Both the position numbers and the translations under genes were made by a program. The notes under the pieces were generated by a model. The model searched no databases and was not told where the DNA came from. It saw nothing but the letters and a program-made list of their open reading frames with translations. This document shows positions 8,432-18,694 of a DNA stretch of 64,000 nt, one piece after another. The DNA comes from Jonesia denitrificans DSM 20603 (GTDB lineage: Bacteria; Actinomycetota; Actinomycetes; Actinomycetales; Cellulomonadaceae). The DNA lies in contig NC_013174.1 of NCBI RefSeq assembly GCF_000024065.1, positions 372,001-436,000 of the forward strand, written 5' to 3'. Within the stretch, counting starts at the first letter, position 1, and each line of letters begins with the position of its first letter.

Positions 8432-10066
8432 TTAGAGGCGGAACTGGGCGAGTTGTTCGCGGAGTTCACTGGCGAGTTGCGCGAGCTCTTGCGTTGATTG
8501 GGTGATTTGGGTGGTCACTTCGCTGGTTGTGCCGGCGACGTTGGCAACGCCATTGATGTTGGTGGTGATTTCTTGTGAGCCTTGCGCGGCTTCGGACACG
8601 GATCGTGTCATTTCGTTGGTGGTTGCGGTTTGTTGCTCGACTGCTGAGGAGATCGACAACTGGTAGTCGTTGATTGAGGTGATGATCTCGCTGATTTCGG
8701 TGATTGCAGCGACGGCTTCGTCGGTTTGGATTTGGTTCTTTTCGATTTGCCGGGTGATGTCGTCGGCTGCGCGTGCGGATTCTTGGGCGAGGTCTTTGAC
8801 TTCCGATGCGACCACGGCGAATCCTTTCCCGGCGTCTCCGGCTCGGGCTGCTTCGATGGTGGCGTTGAGGGCGAGCAGGTTGGTTTGCTCGGCAATGGAG
8901 GTGATGAGTTTGACGACGGCCCCGATTTCGCGGGCCCCATTTCCTAGTTCGGTGACGGTGCGGGCGGATCGTTCGGAGGCGTCGACCGCACGTGCGGCGA
9001 CTTCTGCTGCGTTGGCGGCGTTTTGAGCGATTTCGCGGATGGACGCGCTCATTTCTTCCGAGCCGGCTGACACAGTTTGGATGTTGCGGGTCACTTGTTC
9101 AGCGGCTGCGGCCACGACACCTGCTTGTGCGGAGGTTTCTTCAGCTCCGGCCGCGACTTGGGTGGACCCAGCGGAGAGCTCTTCGGATGCTGCGGCCAAT
9201 GTTTGGGAGGATTCGTTGACCACAAGCAGGGTGGAGCGTAGGTTTTGCATGGCAACACCGAGTGCTGAGACCATGCGGCCGAGTTCGTTTTGGTTTTCGG
9301 AGCTGGGGATCACGGTCAGGTCACCGCGCGAGAGTGCGTGGACGGACTCTGCTGCGTTGGTGATGGTTTTACGGATTCGGCGTACTCCGTAACTGGTGAG
9401 GATCAGCCCGAGGATAACGCCGATGATGATGGTGAGGACCAAGGTGGTTTGGTTGCTTGTCGCGAGGGCTGAACCGGCTTCAAACCGTTCGGTGGCGCTT
9501 TCGTCGCGGTCGCGGGACTCTTTGGTCATCAGTTCGTTGACGACGTCAGATGCTGGGTAGAGGATGTTTTCCCAGTAACTGGTGATGGCGCTTTGGTTGA
9601 CGTTGTCGCTTTGGACTAGTGGTGCGAGCCCGGTGCGAACAAGTTCGTGGAACCTGATGACTTCAGCCTCAATAGCGTCTGCGTCCGCAGGGTTGTCGGT
9701 GAGGTTGCGGTAGTCGTCAATGAATCCGAGTGTTTGTTGTTCACGTTCATCAAGTTCAGCGAGTTTGTCGCTGATGTCTTGGCCTTGGTAGGCCAGGAGC
9801 GCGAGCGCGCGAACACGGGAGCCTTGGTATTCGCGTTGCATGTCGTACAGGGACACGAAGGGGACGACTTCTCCCTCATACATGTCGTTTTGTCCTTGTG
9901 CGAGTGTGCGTGCGGAGCTCGCCCCGACGAGCCCGATAATGAGCGCGATGATGACGACAAATACGGGTGGGATGGATATGGACACTGCGAGGGGGAGGTT
10001 GTTGATGAATTGCAGTGCGGACCGCTTGGGTGCGGTCTGATCGCTCAAGGCGGTCGACGAGGACAT
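8432..10066 (-). CDS. Methyl-accepting chemotaxis protein (paralogue)
   Basis: A 544-residue receptor with the same plan as its downstream neighbour: TM1 (about 30-52, after a hydrophilic N-terminus), extracellular sensor, TM2 around residue 220, HAMP and signalling domain. The signalling domains are near-identical around the tip ([19 protein letters not shown] in both), while the sensor domains differ, as expected from tandem duplication followed by ligand divergence. The start ATG follows GGAGCTCAC. It is probably first in a two-gene transcript. Confidence 0.93.
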   Translation of the reverse strand: MSSSTALSDQTAPKRSALQFINNLPLAVSISIPPVFVVIIALIIGLVGASSARTLAQGQNDMYEGEVVPFVSLYDMQREYQGSRVRALALLAYQGQDISDKLAELDEREQQTLGFIDDYRNLTDNPADADAIEAEVIRFHELVRTGLAPLVQSDNVNQSAITSYWENILYPASDVVNELMTKESRDRDESATERFEAGSALATSNQTTLVLTIIIGVILGLILTSYGVRRIRKTITNAAESVHALSRGDLTVIPSSENQNELGRMVSALGVAMQNLRSTLLVVNESSQTLAAASEELSAGSTQVAAGAEETSAQAGVVAAAAEQVTRNIQTVSAGSEEMSASIREIAQNAANAAEVAARAVDASERSARTVTELGNGAREIGAVVKLITSIAEQTNLLALNATIEAARAGDAGKGFAVVASEVKDLAQESARAADDITRQIEKNQIQTDEAVAAITEISEIITSINDYQLSISSAVEQQTATTNEMTRSVSEAAQGSQEITTNINGVANVAGTTSEVTTQITQSTQELAQLASELREQLAQFRL

Positions 10067-10478
10067 GTGAGCTCCATGGGGGTGGGTTGTTGCCGGGTGG
10101 GGGATGGCAGGCAACCGGTGGGCTGGTACTCCCCCCCTATTCGGTTGAATCGTCAATAATTGCAGGGTTTCTGGGGTGAACTTTTTGTGACACCGGCGTG
10201 ATTGTGGGGCTCTTCACGGGGTGTTGGTGGGAGGCCGTGGGCATCAGGTGGGGGCTTTTGATACCTGGTCTGGGCATGAGGTGAAATCTTTGGCGAGTAC
10301 TGCAAGATTGAATGCGTCGGTGACACATGATCTAGTGAAGGGTCGTGTGGCGGTGTTGAAGCCGTTGGATGATTCGTTACCGGCTGAGGGGGAAGGTCGG
10401 GTGGGGCGCAGGGGGCTCCACTCGGTTGTTCAGTCAACGGCGGATGGGGCGCGCATCGAGGGGCCTGCTGTCGAGGAT
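10067..10478. other. Intergenic region, no gene seen
   Basis: 412 bases between the chemoreceptor start and the end of the LacI gene. Open frames exist on both strands, but none has a ribosome site or recognisable protein. TTGACG near 10151-10156 on the minus strand could be part of a chemoreceptor promoter. I see no riboswitch fold. Confidence 0.5.
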
Positions 10479-11492
10479 TTAACGCTGCGTTGATTCTCGC
10501 AGTGTGAGGGTTGTGGGGATTGTGACTGCTTGGGGGGCGGTCTCGGGCTCGGCAATGAGGTCGAGGACGGCTTGTGCGATGCGTTCTTTGTGTGGGTTCA
10601 CTGAGCTAAGGCGTGGGATGGTGTAGCACCCGTCGGTGATGTCGTCGAAGCCGATGACTTGGACGTCCCCGGGGATGGTGAAGCCTGCGTCCGCTAGTGC
10701 TCGCATGGCTCCGATGGCGACGACGTCGGTGACAGCAAAAACAGCGTCGAAGGGTGTGCCGGCGTCGATGAGGGTGGTGATCGCGTGGTATCCGGCTTCA
10801 GGACCAACACCGGTTAGTTCGACGATGAGTTCCTCGTTGAGGGGGTGGTTGGTGTCGCAGTGGGCGCTGCGATACCCGTCGGTGCGTCGCCGGGTCATGT
10901 CGTTGCGGTCGGGGGAGTGGGAACCACCGAGCATGACAATGCGGGTTGCCCCGTGCGTGAGGAGGTGGGTGACAGCGTTGTGGGCCCCAGCTTCGTTGTC
11001 CATGATGACTTGAGGGTGGGCGCCGGGCATGGATTTCTCACCCAGGAGGATGAGCGGGATGGAAAATCCCAGAGATTCCAGGTCGGGTGGGTCAACTCCG
11101 AGGACGGACAGGATCACAGCGTCGTAGCGGCGTAGTTGGGCGAATTGGGCGGCTGCGAGTTCGTGTTCTTTGGATCCGCCGGAGCGCTGGATGACAAGGT
11201 GTTGGCCTTGGGCGTCGAGCTGGTTGGCGAGGTGGGTGGCAAGTTCCCCGAAGTAGGGGCGGTTGAGTTCGGGGATGACGAACCCGATGGCGTTGGTGCG
11301 TCCGGATCGTAGTTGTTGGGCGGTGGGGTTGGCGTGGTATCCCAGTGTGCGTGCTGCGTCAAGGATGCGTTGAGCGGTGCTGGGGGCGACACGTGGTTTG
11401 CCGTTGAGGACACCGGACACGGCTGCTTTGGACACACCCGCGACTTCGGCGACGTCGGCGAGGGTGACTGCGGTGCGTGGGCGGCGGTTCAC
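10479..11492 (-). CDS. LacI-family repressor of the arabinan locus
   Basis: A 337-residue regulator. The N-terminal helix-turn-helix (residues 8-54) reads TLADVAEVAGVSKAAVSGVL, followed by hinge and periplasmic-binding-like effector domain (SIPLILLGEKS, GHDD-type end VIGFDDITDG). The GTG start overlaps the TGA of the GH127 gene (GTGA), so translation is probably coupled; the upstream frame to 11651 overlaps GH127. Effector is inferred to be arabinose or an arabino-oligosaccharide. The likely target is the AATCGATT-cored palindrome at 13774 between GH127 and GH51, making it autoregulatory. Confidence 0.92.
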   Translation of the reverse strand: MNRRPRTAVTLADVAEVAGVSKAAVSGVLNGKPRVAPSTAQRILDAARTLGYHANPTAQQLRSGRTNAIGFVIPELNRPYFGELATHLANQLDAQGQHLVIQRSGGSKEHELAAAQFAQLRRYDAVILSVLGVDPPDLESLGFSIPLILLGEKSMPGAHPQVIMDNEAGAHNAVTHLLTHGATRIVMLGGSHSPDRNDMTRRRTDGYRSAHCDTNHPLNEELIVELTGVGPEAGYHAITTLIDAGTPFDAVFAVTDVVAIGAMRALADAGFTIPGDVQVIGFDDITDGCYTIPRLSSVNPHKERIAQAVLDLIAEPETAPQAVTIPTTLTLRESTQR

Positions 11493-13723
11493 GAGTGCCA
11501 CTTTACCGTGGTCAGTGGCGGCGTGGTGGTGGTGGCAGCGTTGATGCGCACAGTGAGGGTGCTGGTGGGTTGGGTTGGTATCCGCACGACCTGTGGGTTG
11601 CTGGGGTCCACGTAGGTGGCGGGGTCGATGGTGGTGTTGTTGATGGCGCATGTCATCGCGCCGGGCGTTACGCCTTCAAGGAAGGTGAGTTCGAGGGTGC
11701 CTGCGACCTGTTCACCGGTGGGGTTGGTCAGGGTGTACCCGAAGTGGCCGGTGGCGGTACGCCACGCTGTTCCCGCGGTTGTGCCTGCACGGGTGTCGTG
11801 TCCGGTGAAGTGGTGGTCCACTTCTGGTTGTTGTTCTCCGGCCGCGACGTGGTCAATGAGGCGGGACTGTTCACGGCCCTCCTCCTGGTCAAGAGCAGAT
11901 AAGCGGTGTGCAAGCACCCCTGCTTCAGACGCGGTGGCGGCGTGGGGGAAGTACAGGGTGTAGCGACTGTCGTGCAAGGTTGCAAAGGGGGTGAGGTCAA
12001 GGCCAGCGCCGCGCACCTGGGCTGCTAGGTCCATCGGGTCGGACCCCACAAGAATAGGGGTATCAGACAGGGGGAGGAGATCCCCGGACGCCACATGCCC
12101 CATCCGGGCATCATTGGCGATGCGCCCCGGCATCCCAGCAGCGCGTGCCGCTGGGCTGGTGGCCCGAGCGGCAAGAACCCACGGCCCTTTCTGAAATGAC
12201 ACAAATGGGGCGTTGCGTGGCGCTGGTCGTAGGCGAAGGGTTGCAGGTAGTGACACGTCCAGCCGGTCACCTGCACTCCAGACTCGCGTCACGGTCACGT
12301 ACCCAGAATGCTCCACCCGCGTAGAGATCACAGCGTCATTGACACGAACTGTGACCGGGCCATCAACCCACCCGGGCACCCGCACATGAATCGCAAACTC
12401 ACCCTCACCCTGACCAACCGCATCGATACCCACAGTGATGCCCGCATCGTCAAGAGTCCACGGCTGCCGCACTCGCACGCCACGGCTGGCCCACTCACCA
12501 ACCGAAGCAACACCCAGGTGCACGAACAGCCCCGTTGCATCTGGGGAATACACGAGTTCCCCATTTTTCATCAGGTGTTCCATGCCCGTGCCCACACAGC
12601 ACCAAAAACACTCATGCACCTGCGAATACACTCGATAATGTTGAGGACGAGCAGGCGTGAAATACACAAACCCGCCCTCTGGGTGCACGCTCGACACCAC
12701 ATGGTTCATCAGCGCCACCTCAACAAAATCCACCAGTGGGCGCGGTGACTCACCCAACTCAAGAAGAGCACCAGTCAACCGCAACATATTGTGCGTATTA
12801 CAGGACTCCGGACCCTGCTCTGACACAAACGGCGCCCACGGGTCGCCAGCACAATGCTCACGAACCGAGTTCCCACCAAAAGACAACGTATGATCACGCA
12901 CCACCACATCCCACACCCGGCGTGCCGCCACCAGGTACTCACGCCCACCACCAGCCAACGCGACGCGCGCCCACCCCAGCGCCTTCGCGATTTGGGTGTT
13001 CGCGTGCAAACCAACAAGAGGATCCTCACCTGCCACCAGCGCATCAAACAGGGCACGGTCAGTGAACCGCTTGGCCATCTCGAGGTAGCGGGCATCACCG
13101 GTATGCACAGCCAAATCCGCAAACGCACCATTGATCGCCCCGAATTCAGTGACCAACATCGCCTGAAACTGCTCATCACGCAGTCGTGCGGCAACCCTAA
13201 GCCACCAATTTGCCAACCCAACCACCACGTCACGGGCAACTGCCACCCCAGCAACCCAACCCGCATCAACAAGCCCAGCAAACACCTTGTGCAGGTTGTA
13301 CCACGGCACCCACGCACCATGAAGACCAAAGGAATCCGCGTCAACGTCACCGTTGCCAATCCGCTCCCACAACGCTCGCCCCTGCGGGATACCCCCCACA
13401 TACCCCGTCCCCACAGCCGCTTGACACTCCTGCACCTGCGCCACCAGCCACTCAAGGCGCTCGCGGGCTTCTGCGGATCGGGGTGTGTGGGTCACGCTTG
13501 CGTACGCCAACGCAGACAACACGTGGCCAAGGGTGTGGCCGTCAAGACCAGAGTTCTCCCAATTCCCGTATGACGGGGCCAATAGCGGCAGACCTGACTC
13601 TCGCCGGTAGGGGGCAACTAGTCGCTGGGGATCCAGAGCCAGGGTGTAGTCCAGGGCGGTGTTTCGGGTTGAGGCGAGGGGGCCGTCAAGGAGGGTCACG
13701 GCGTTGGGCGGGAGCATCAGCAT
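11489..13723 (-). CDS. GH127 beta-L-arabinofuranosidase
   Basis: A 744-residue member of the former DUF1680 family. It has an (alpha/alpha)6 barrel with [39 protein letters not shown] (active-site Glu and zinc Cys) and [13 protein letters not shown] (adjacent Cys pair including the nucleophilic Cys), followed by beta-sandwich modules. There is no signal peptide, so it acts on imported oligosaccharides. The start is the ATG after GGAAGGCCCC; the frame runs 10 codons further without support. It is co-transcribed with the LacI gene by overlap and divergent from GH51. Confidence 0.94.
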   Translation of the reverse strand: MLMLPPNAVTLLDGPLASTRNTALDYTLALDPQRLVAPYRRESGLPLLAPSYGNWENSGLDGHTLGHVLSALAYASVTHTPRSAEARERLEWLVAQVQECQAAVGTGYVGGIPQGRALWERIGNGDVDADSFGLHGAWVPWYNLHKVFAGLVDAGWVAGVAVARDVVVGLANWWLRVAARLRDEQFQAMLVTEFGAINGAFADLAVHTGDARYLEMAKRFTDRALFDALVAGEDPLVGLHANTQIAKALGWARVALAGGGREYLVAARRVWDVVVRDHTLSFGGNSVREHCAGDPWAPFVSEQGPESCNTHNMLRLTGALLELGESPRPLVDFVEVALMNHVVSSVHPEGGFVYFTPARPQHYRVYSQVHECFWCCVGTGMEHLMKNGELVYSPDATGLFVHLGVASVGEWASRGVRVRQPWTLDDAGITVGIDAVGQGEGEFAIHVRVPGWVDGPVTVRVNDAVISTRVEHSGYVTVTRVWSAGDRLDVSLPATLRLRPAPRNAPFVSFQKGPWVLAARATSPAARAAGMPGRIANDARMGHVASGDLLPLSDTPILVGSDPMDLAAQVRGAGLDLTPFATLHDSRYTLYFPHAATASEAGVLAHRLSALDQEEGREQSRLIDHVAAGEQQPEVDHHFTGHDTRAGTTAGTAWRTATGHFGYTLTNPTGEQVAGTLELTFLEGVTPGAMTCAINNTTIDPATYVDPSNPQVVRIPTQPTSTLTVRINAATTTTPPLTTVKWHS

Positions 13724-13773
13724 TGATGGGGCCTTCCACAAAACAGGTCGCAAGGGGACTAGACAACCCCATT

Positions 13774-13787
13774 GTAAATCGATTTAC
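13774..13787. promoter_or_regulatory. LacI-type operator between GH127 and GH51
   Basis: GTAAATCGATTTAC is a perfect 14-bp palindrome with the AANCGNTT core of LacI-family operators. It lies 51 bases from the GH127 start and 35 bases before the GH51 start, so one site could repress both directions. Binding by the LacI protein at 10479 is inferred. Confidence 0.75.
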
Positions 13788-13821
13788 TATGAGGTGTGAA
13801 GACCCAAGCAAAGGAGCTGTC

Positions 13822-15342
13822 ATGACCACCTACGTCATCAACCTCGACCTACCCGGGGCCGTCCAATCCCGCCACCTCTACGGGCACTTCGCCGAGCACC
13901 TCGGCCGCTGCATTTACGGCGGGTTCTGGGTTGGAGAAGACTCAGACATCCCCAATGAGCGCGGAATCCGCAGTGATGTCGTCGAGGCGCTGCGCGCCCT
14001 GAACATCCCCAACCTGCGCTGGCCAGGGGGGTGTTTTGCCGACGAATACCACTGGAAAGACGGCATTGGACCACGCGAACAACGCCCACGCATGGTCAAC
14101 ACCCACTGGGGGAACGTCGAAGAAAACAACCACTTCGGCACCCACGAATTCATGGACCTCGTCGAACTCCTGGGCACCGACGCCTACGTCAACGGCAACG
14201 TTGGGTCCGGAACAGTACGCGAAATGAGTGAATGGGTGGAATACCTCACCCGTGACGGTGACTCACCCATGGTGCGCCTGCGAAAAGAAAACGGCCGCGA
14301 ACAACCGTGGAAGGTTCCCTACTGGGGAATTGGAAACGAAGCCTGGGGGTGCGGGGGCAACATGACCGCTCAAGCCTATGCAGACCTGGCCCGCCAATAC
14401 GCCACCTTCCTCCGTGACCACGGAGACAACAAGCTTTACCGCATCGCTGCGGGAGCAAACGTGGACGACTTTGGCTGGACTGAAGCGCTCATGAAGTCGG
14501 TGGGATGCGTGGGGTGCAACTCTTCGGGTGTGGCAAGCCCTTACCAGGCGATCTCCTTGCACTACTACACGATGTCTGCGGAGTGGGAAAACAAAGGCAA
14601 AGCGACCGTTTTCACTGACGACGAATACTACGCGACCATGGCCAACGCGTGGCACATCAACACCCTCCTTAAACGCCACACCACGATCATGGACCACTAC
14701 GACCCGTGCAAAACCATCGGTCTGGTCCTTGATGAATGGGGCACCTGGTGGCAGGTTGAAGAAGGCACAAACCCTGGTTTCCTCTACCAACAAAACACCA
14801 TGCGCGATGCCCTTGTTGCCTCAGTGCACTTTGACATCTTTGGCAAGTATGCAGACCGGCTCTTCATGGCGAACATTGCCCAAACCGTGAACGTGCTGCA
14901 GGCCATGATTCTCACCGACCCAGACACTGGTGCCCTCGTCCTCACCCCGACCTACCACGTGTTTGAGATGAACACCGCCCACCACGATGCGCATGTGCTT
15001 GACGTCGTTGCTAAGGATGCACCTGTTTCGCGGAAAATTGGTGACAAAAAGCTTCCAGCGCTGTCTGCATCAGCATCTACCAAGGACAACAGTGCCCTCA
15101 TTTCGCTGTCAAACCTTGACCTCGACCATGCGCGCACCATCACCCTTGATCTGCGTGGACGTGAGGTCACTGGGGTGACGGCTCGGATCTTGACTGCACC
15201 CGATGTGCGGGACCACAACACCCCTGACGCCCCAGACGCGGTCGCCCCCCGTGAGTGGACCGAGATCTCTCGGGTTGATGGTGGGTTGCAGGTTGAACTT
15301 CCCGCCCACTCCTATGTGACAGTGAGCCTCGACCTGGCGTAA
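13822..15342 (+). CDS. GH51 alpha-L-arabinofuranosidase
   Basis: A 506-residue retaining arabinofuranosidase. The (beta/alpha)8 barrel carries the acid/base Glu173 in GIGNEAWG and the nucleophile Glu305 in [25 protein letters not shown] is the substrate-binding signature. The C-terminal ~130 residues form the usual beta-sandwich. No signal peptide, hence cytoplasmic. The ATG follows AAAGGAGCTGTC. It releases terminal arabinofuranose from arabinan or arabinogalactan oligosaccharides and complements GH127, which acts on beta linkages. A very strong hairpin terminator follows. Confidence 0.96.
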   Translation: MTTYVINLDLPGAVQSRHLYGHFAEHLGRCIYGGFWVGEDSDIPNERGIRSDVVEALRALNIPNLRWPGGCFADEYHWKDGIGPREQRPRMVNTHWGNVEENNHFGTHEFMDLVELLGTDAYVNGNVGSGTVREMSEWVEYLTRDGDSPMVRLRKENGREQPWKVPYWGIGNEAWGCGGNMTAQAYADLARQYATFLRDHGDNKLYRIAAGANVDDFGWTEALMKSVGCVGCNSSGVASPYQAISLHYYTMSAEWENKGKATVFTDDEYYATMANAWHINTLLKRHTTIMDHYDPCKTIGLVLDEWGTWWQVEEGTNPGFLYQQNTMRDALVASVHFDIFGKYADRLFMANIAQTVNVLQAMILTDPDTGALVLTPTYHVFEMNTAHHDAHVLDVVAKDAPVSRKIGDKKLPALSASASTKDNSALISLSNLDLDHARTITLDLRGREVTGVTARILTAPDVRDHNTPDAPDAVAPREWTEISRVDGGLQVELPAHSYVTVSLDLA

Positions 15343-15355
15343 CAGCCTCCACGAA

Positions 15356-15403
15356 CACAAAGGGGTGTTCACGCAGGTCACCTGCGTGAACACCCCTTTT
15401 GTG
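15356..15403 (+). terminator. Strong terminator after GH51
   Basis: The arm AGGGGTGTTCACGCAGGT and its exact complement have almost no loop, and TTTTGTG follows. The stem is about 18 bp, extended by A-U pairs. Confidence 0.88.
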
Positions 15404-15619
15404 ATGGTTTCGTGTCGTTGAGACAACATAAAATAGGCGGGATCTGACAGTCTGTCAACCCCTTCAGCGATACTTGCTGAGTAAAGTTTCTCGGGTCAGA
15501 GTAGAACATGTCCTTCCCACGGCAGCGAGTGACATCCAGCTCGCCCAGCCAAGGGACGATGCAGTGAAAACACCAGTCAGAAGCGGTACTCCCGATCTTG
15601 AGAACCAGGAGCAAGGCAG

Positions 15620-15934
15620 ATGTCGGTCATCACAGAAGCGTCACCCCATCACACCACCTCTCCGCACCACGTTGAGGATGTTGCTTGGACACTGGCAATG
15701 CTCACCGACCAGGGGCCAGCATTTGCCAACAGCTACACCGAACTCATGGACGCGCTCATCCCGAACTACCAATGGCTAGACGCGAAGGCCGCCCGCAAGG
15801 CGCGGCTTACCTACCAAACTGATCTGCTGGTCCGCGATGCGCGCGCAGGGAGCATCGACATCAGCGACGATCAGTCCTTCTTGTGCTCACTGAACGAATT
15901 GGGACTCGTTCACCTCATTGCCTGGGTTCAATAG
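15620..15934 (+). CDS. Small hypothetical protein
   Basis: A 104-residue soluble protein, mainly helical by composition, without Cys, membrane segment or recognised domain. A plausible ribosome site (AGGAGCAAGGCAG) precedes the ATG. An imperfectly spaced palindrome TGACAG-T-CTGTCA at 15445-15457 lies upstream and might be an operator. It ends 7 bases before the convergent arsenic operon. I do not recognise it. Confidence 0.55.
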   Translation: MSVITEASPHHTTSPHHVEDVAWTLAMLTDQGPAFANSYTELMDALIPNYQWLDAKAARKARLTYQTDLLVRDARAGSIDISDDQSFLCSLNELGLVHLIAWVQ

Positions 15935-15941
15935 CTGATAC

Positions 15942-16358
15942 TCAGGACGTCACAGGTTCCACACCCAGCTCACCAAGGAGGGTGAGGATCCGCTGACGGA
16001 TCTCGTCACGGATGGGTCGCACCGACTCGATGCCCTGGCCCGCTGGGTCCTCTAGCTTCCAATCCTCGTAGCGTTTCCCCGGGAAAATAGGGCACGCATC
16101 ACCGCACCCCATGGTAATCACCACATCGGACGCCTGAACAGCGTCCGTGGTCAGAACCTTTGGTTGTTCAGCGGTGATGTCAATGCCCACCTCGTTCATC
16201 GCATCGACAGCAACAGGGTTGATCTGGTTCGCTGGTGCGGAACCGGCAGACCGAACCTCCACGTTGTCGCCACCCAAGTGACGCAGAAAACCAGCGGCCA
16301 TCTGGGAGCGGCCAGCATTGTGAACACAGACAAAAAGCACTGATGGGCGAGCGGTCAT
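15942..16358 (-). CDS. arsC: Arsenate reductase, low-molecular-weight phosphatase type
   Basis: A 138-residue protein with the phosphatase loop CVHNAGRS (Cys11-Ser18) near the N-terminus and MGCGDACPIFPGKRYEDW, as in actinobacterial arsenate reductases of the mycothiol/mycoredoxin-dependent class. It converts arsenate to arsenite, which Acr3 then expels. Start ATG after GAAAGGATCTTGTC. Last gene of the acr3 operon, 57 bases after the fused regulator, and a paralogue of that protein's C-terminal domain. Confidence 0.93.
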   Translation of the reverse strand: MTARPSVLFVCVHNAGRSQMAAGFLRHLGGDNVEVRSAGSAPANQINPVAVDAMNEVGIDITAEQPKVLTTDAVQASDVVITMGCGDACPIFPGKRYEDWKLEDPAGQGIESVRPIRDEIRQRILTLLGELGVEPVTS

Positions 16359-16415
16359 GACAAGATCCTTTCGTGTGCGGGCGCCTGAATGTGTCCACAC
16401 GGGGGAGTAGGGTAG

Positions 16416-17429
16416 TTACACAAGCCGCGACAACAAGTCACGAACACGGCGGTCAATGTCCGCGCGAATAGCGCGAACACCGTCACGGGAGGCCACGGCG
16501 GGGTCACCGACCGGCCAATCTTCATAAGACACCCCAGGGATCACGGGGCACACGTCCCCACAGCCCATAGTGACAACAACATCGGCGGCTCGCACCGCAT
16601 CGTCAGTGAGCGGTTTAGGGAACGGGTCTTCGTAAGGTGCGTTGATCGTGGCGAGTTCCTCACGCACCTGCGGGTGGATCTCCGATGCGGGGGCGGACCC
16701 AGCAGACCGCACCACGACCCTGTCCCCGGCGTGCAGGCGCATTAGCGCCGCCGCCAACTGGGAGCGGCCCGCGTTGCGGGTGCACACGAACAGGACTTGA
16801 GGTGTGGTGGTGGGACTGGTTGATCGAGACACGTCGTCAAGGCGTTGGCGGGCGAACCGCTCCGCTAAGGGGACGAGGTGAGATGTGACGTGCGCGTGCC
16901 GGGCAAGGCCGGCATAGGACTCACGCACAATATAGGTGACCATGGTGGGGTCAAGATCAGGGAACGCGGAGGTGAGCCGCTGCGCAACCCGACCAAGGGC
17001 TGCGTCAACGTCGCGCAGACCATCAGTGTGTGGACGGTCATTGTCCGTGGACACTGCGTGAGCAAACCCCTCAACCAGCGCGGTAATGGGGGCAACGAGG
17101 GCGTCAGCGACCCGGTAATACACCCACGTTCCACGGCGCTCGGAGGCGAGGATCCCCGCATCGCGCATCACTTTCAGGTGGTGGGACACGGTGGGTTGGG
17201 TGACGTGATCAAGGTCAAGAAAGTCACACACGCACGCCTCATGCGAGGAAGATGCAGTGATCGTTGACAAGATCCGCAACCGCAGTGGGTCTGCTGTTGC
17301 TTTGAGGATCCTTGCGATGTGCGTGGCCGTATCAGGGTTCATCGCGCTCGCAGCCGGGGTGGTGGCGCACGCTTGCGCATCCTCAGTGGCGGGTTCGGGT
17401 GGGGGGTTTGGTGTCAGTGTGGGGGTCAT
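16416..17429 (-). CDS. Fused ArsR repressor and arsenate reductase
   Basis: A 337-residue three-part protein. Residues 31-120 are an ArsR winged helix with Cys66-x-Cys68 (EACVCDF) as likely As(III) ligands and TQPTVSHHLKVMRDAGIL as recognition helix. Residues ~125-205 form a helical bundle of unknown role. Residues 210-337 are a low-molecular-weight-phosphatase arsenate reductase with Cys216-TRNAGR222-S and MGCGDVCPVIPG. Sensor and enzyme are thus on one chain. The ATG overlaps the acr3 stop (ATGA), so they are translationally coupled. The first ~30 residues are Pro/Thr/Ala-rich and probably flexible. Confidence 0.92.
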   Translation of the reverse strand: MTPTLTPNPPPEPATEDAQACATTPAASAMNPDTATHIARILKATADPLRLRILSTITASSSHEACVCDFLDLDHVTQPTVSHHLKVMRDAGILASERRGTWVYYRVADALVAPITALVEGFAHAVSTDNDRPHTDGLRDVDAALGRVAQRLTSAFPDLDPTMVTYIVRESYAGLARHAHVTSHLVPLAERFARQRLDDVSRSTSPTTTPQVLFVCTRNAGRSQLAAALMRLHAGDRVVVRSAGSAPASEIHPQVREELATINAPYEDPFPKPLTDDAVRAADVVVTMGCGDVCPVIPGVSYEDWPVGDPAVASRDGVRAIRADIDRRVRDLLSRLV

Positions 17430-18562
17430 GATGCATCGCCTTTCACAAGATCTGGTGTGGAGATCGCGGGCACAGCAGGAGTGGTACTGGCAACAGGGGT
17501 TGCAGTGTGGTCGGTGAACCACCGGCGCCGCACCCACAAAGACACGTACACCAAGCCCACCAGGACAGGAACCTCAATGAGGGGGCCTACAACGCCAGCG
17601 AGAGCTTGACCTGATGCGGCACCAAAAGTACCGATCGCCACGGCAATGGCAAGTTCGAAGTTGTTGCCTGCTGCGGTGAACGCCAGTGTTGTGGTGCGGG
17701 CGTAGCCAAGATGGGTGAGTCGGCCGGAGATCATGCCCAGCATCCACATGGCAGCGAAGTACACCAGGAGGGGTAGGGCAATGCGGGCAACATCGGCGGG
17801 TTGGGCAACAATGGCGTCACCTTGGAGGGCGAACAACAACACGATGGTGAAGAGCAACCCGTACAGCGCCCAGGGGCTAATCGTGGGAACGAATGTCGTG
17901 TCGTACCAGGTGCGCCCTTTCGTTTTCTCACCAATGAGGCGGGAAACGAACCCGGCAGCTAGCGGGATGCCCAGGAAGATCAGGACGTTGATCGCGATCT
18001 TTCCCATGGACACATCAAGCCCGTTGGAATCTAAGCCGAGCCAGCCCGGCAACACAACAAGGTAGAACCAGCCGAGCACTGAGAAAGCAAGGATTTGGAA
18101 CACGGAGTTGATGGCCACGAGGACTGCTGCGGCTTCCCGGTCTCCGCACGCCAGGTCATTCCAAATAATCACCATGGCGATACACCGAGCCAAGCCCACA
18201 ATGATGAGGCCTGTGCGATATTCCGGCAGGTCGGGTAAGAACATCCACGCGAGCGCAAACATGAGCGCGGGTCCGAGTGCCCAGTTCAACACAATTGATT
18301 GCACAAGTAATGAGCGGTCTGAGGTGACAGAGCCGACCTTGTCGTAGCGCACCTTGGCGAGGACTGGGTACATCATGATGAGCAAACCCAGTGCGATGGG
18401 CAGTGAAATCCCACCGACCTCTAAGGCTGTGAGCGCATCGGATAGCCCGGGGGCGATCGTTGACAAGGTGATGCCTGCGCCCATGGCGAGGCCGATCCAT
18501 AGGGGAAGCCACTTGTCGAGGGTGGATAGGCGCGCTGTGGTGGGAGGTGCTGGGGTGGTCAT
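17426..18562 (-). CDS. acr3: Acr3-type arsenite efflux permease
   Basis: A 378-residue membrane protein with about ten transmembrane segments. Acr3 signatures are NWALGPALMFALAW, GLARCIAMVIIWNDLACGD with the essential Cys in TM4, and TAAGNNFELAIAV. It exports arsenite driven by the proton gradient. The start ATG follows CGGAGAGCC; the upstream frame to 18625 covers the promoter. First gene of the arsenic operon, followed by the ArsR-ArsC fusion and a second ArsC. Confidence 0.95.
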   Translation of the reverse strand: MTTPAPPTTARLSTLDKWLPLWIGLAMGAGITLSTIAPGLSDALTALEVGGISLPIALGLLIMMYPVLAKVRYDKVGSVTSDRSLLVQSIVLNWALGPALMFALAWMFLPDLPEYRTGLIIVGLARCIAMVIIWNDLACGDREAAAVLVAINSVFQILAFSVLGWFYLVVLPGWLGLDSNGLDVSMGKIAINVLIFLGIPLAAGFVSRLIGEKTKGRTWYDTTFVPTISPWALYGLLFTIVLLFALQGDAIVAQPADVARIALPLLVYFAAMWMLGMISGRLTHLGYARTTTLAFTAAGNNFELAIAVAIGTFGAASGQALAGVVGPLIEVPVLVGLVYVSLWVRRRWFTDHTATPVASTTPAVPAISTPDLVKGDAS

Positions 18563-18580
18563 GGCTCTCCGAGATTGTTG

Positions 18581-18602
18581 TATTGATCTACGCCTATATT
18601 GA
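18581..18602 (-). promoter_or_regulatory. Possible ArsR operator upstream of acr3
   Basis: TATTGA occurs twice (18581-18586 and 18597-18602), 16 bp apart, within an AT-rich stretch 19-40 bases upstream of the acr3 start. ArsR operators are usually AT-rich imperfect repeats at this place. The assignment is positional. Confidence 0.3.
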
Positions 18603-18694
18603 CAGACCTCTATACAGGCTGGCAAGTGGGTGCCGCCGACCTACCCACACCACACCACCACCCGCACCACAGCAACCGGCTACGCATCAGCAAC

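Noticed and set aside
10067-10200. c-di-GMP riboswitch or FliA-type promoter before the chemoreceptors
   Set aside because: A CCGAATA block resembles half of a flagellar promoter, but the -35 part and any GEMM core are missing.
10153-10493. Open frames on both strands downstream of LacI
   Set aside because: No ribosome site, low-complexity products and no recognisable domain.
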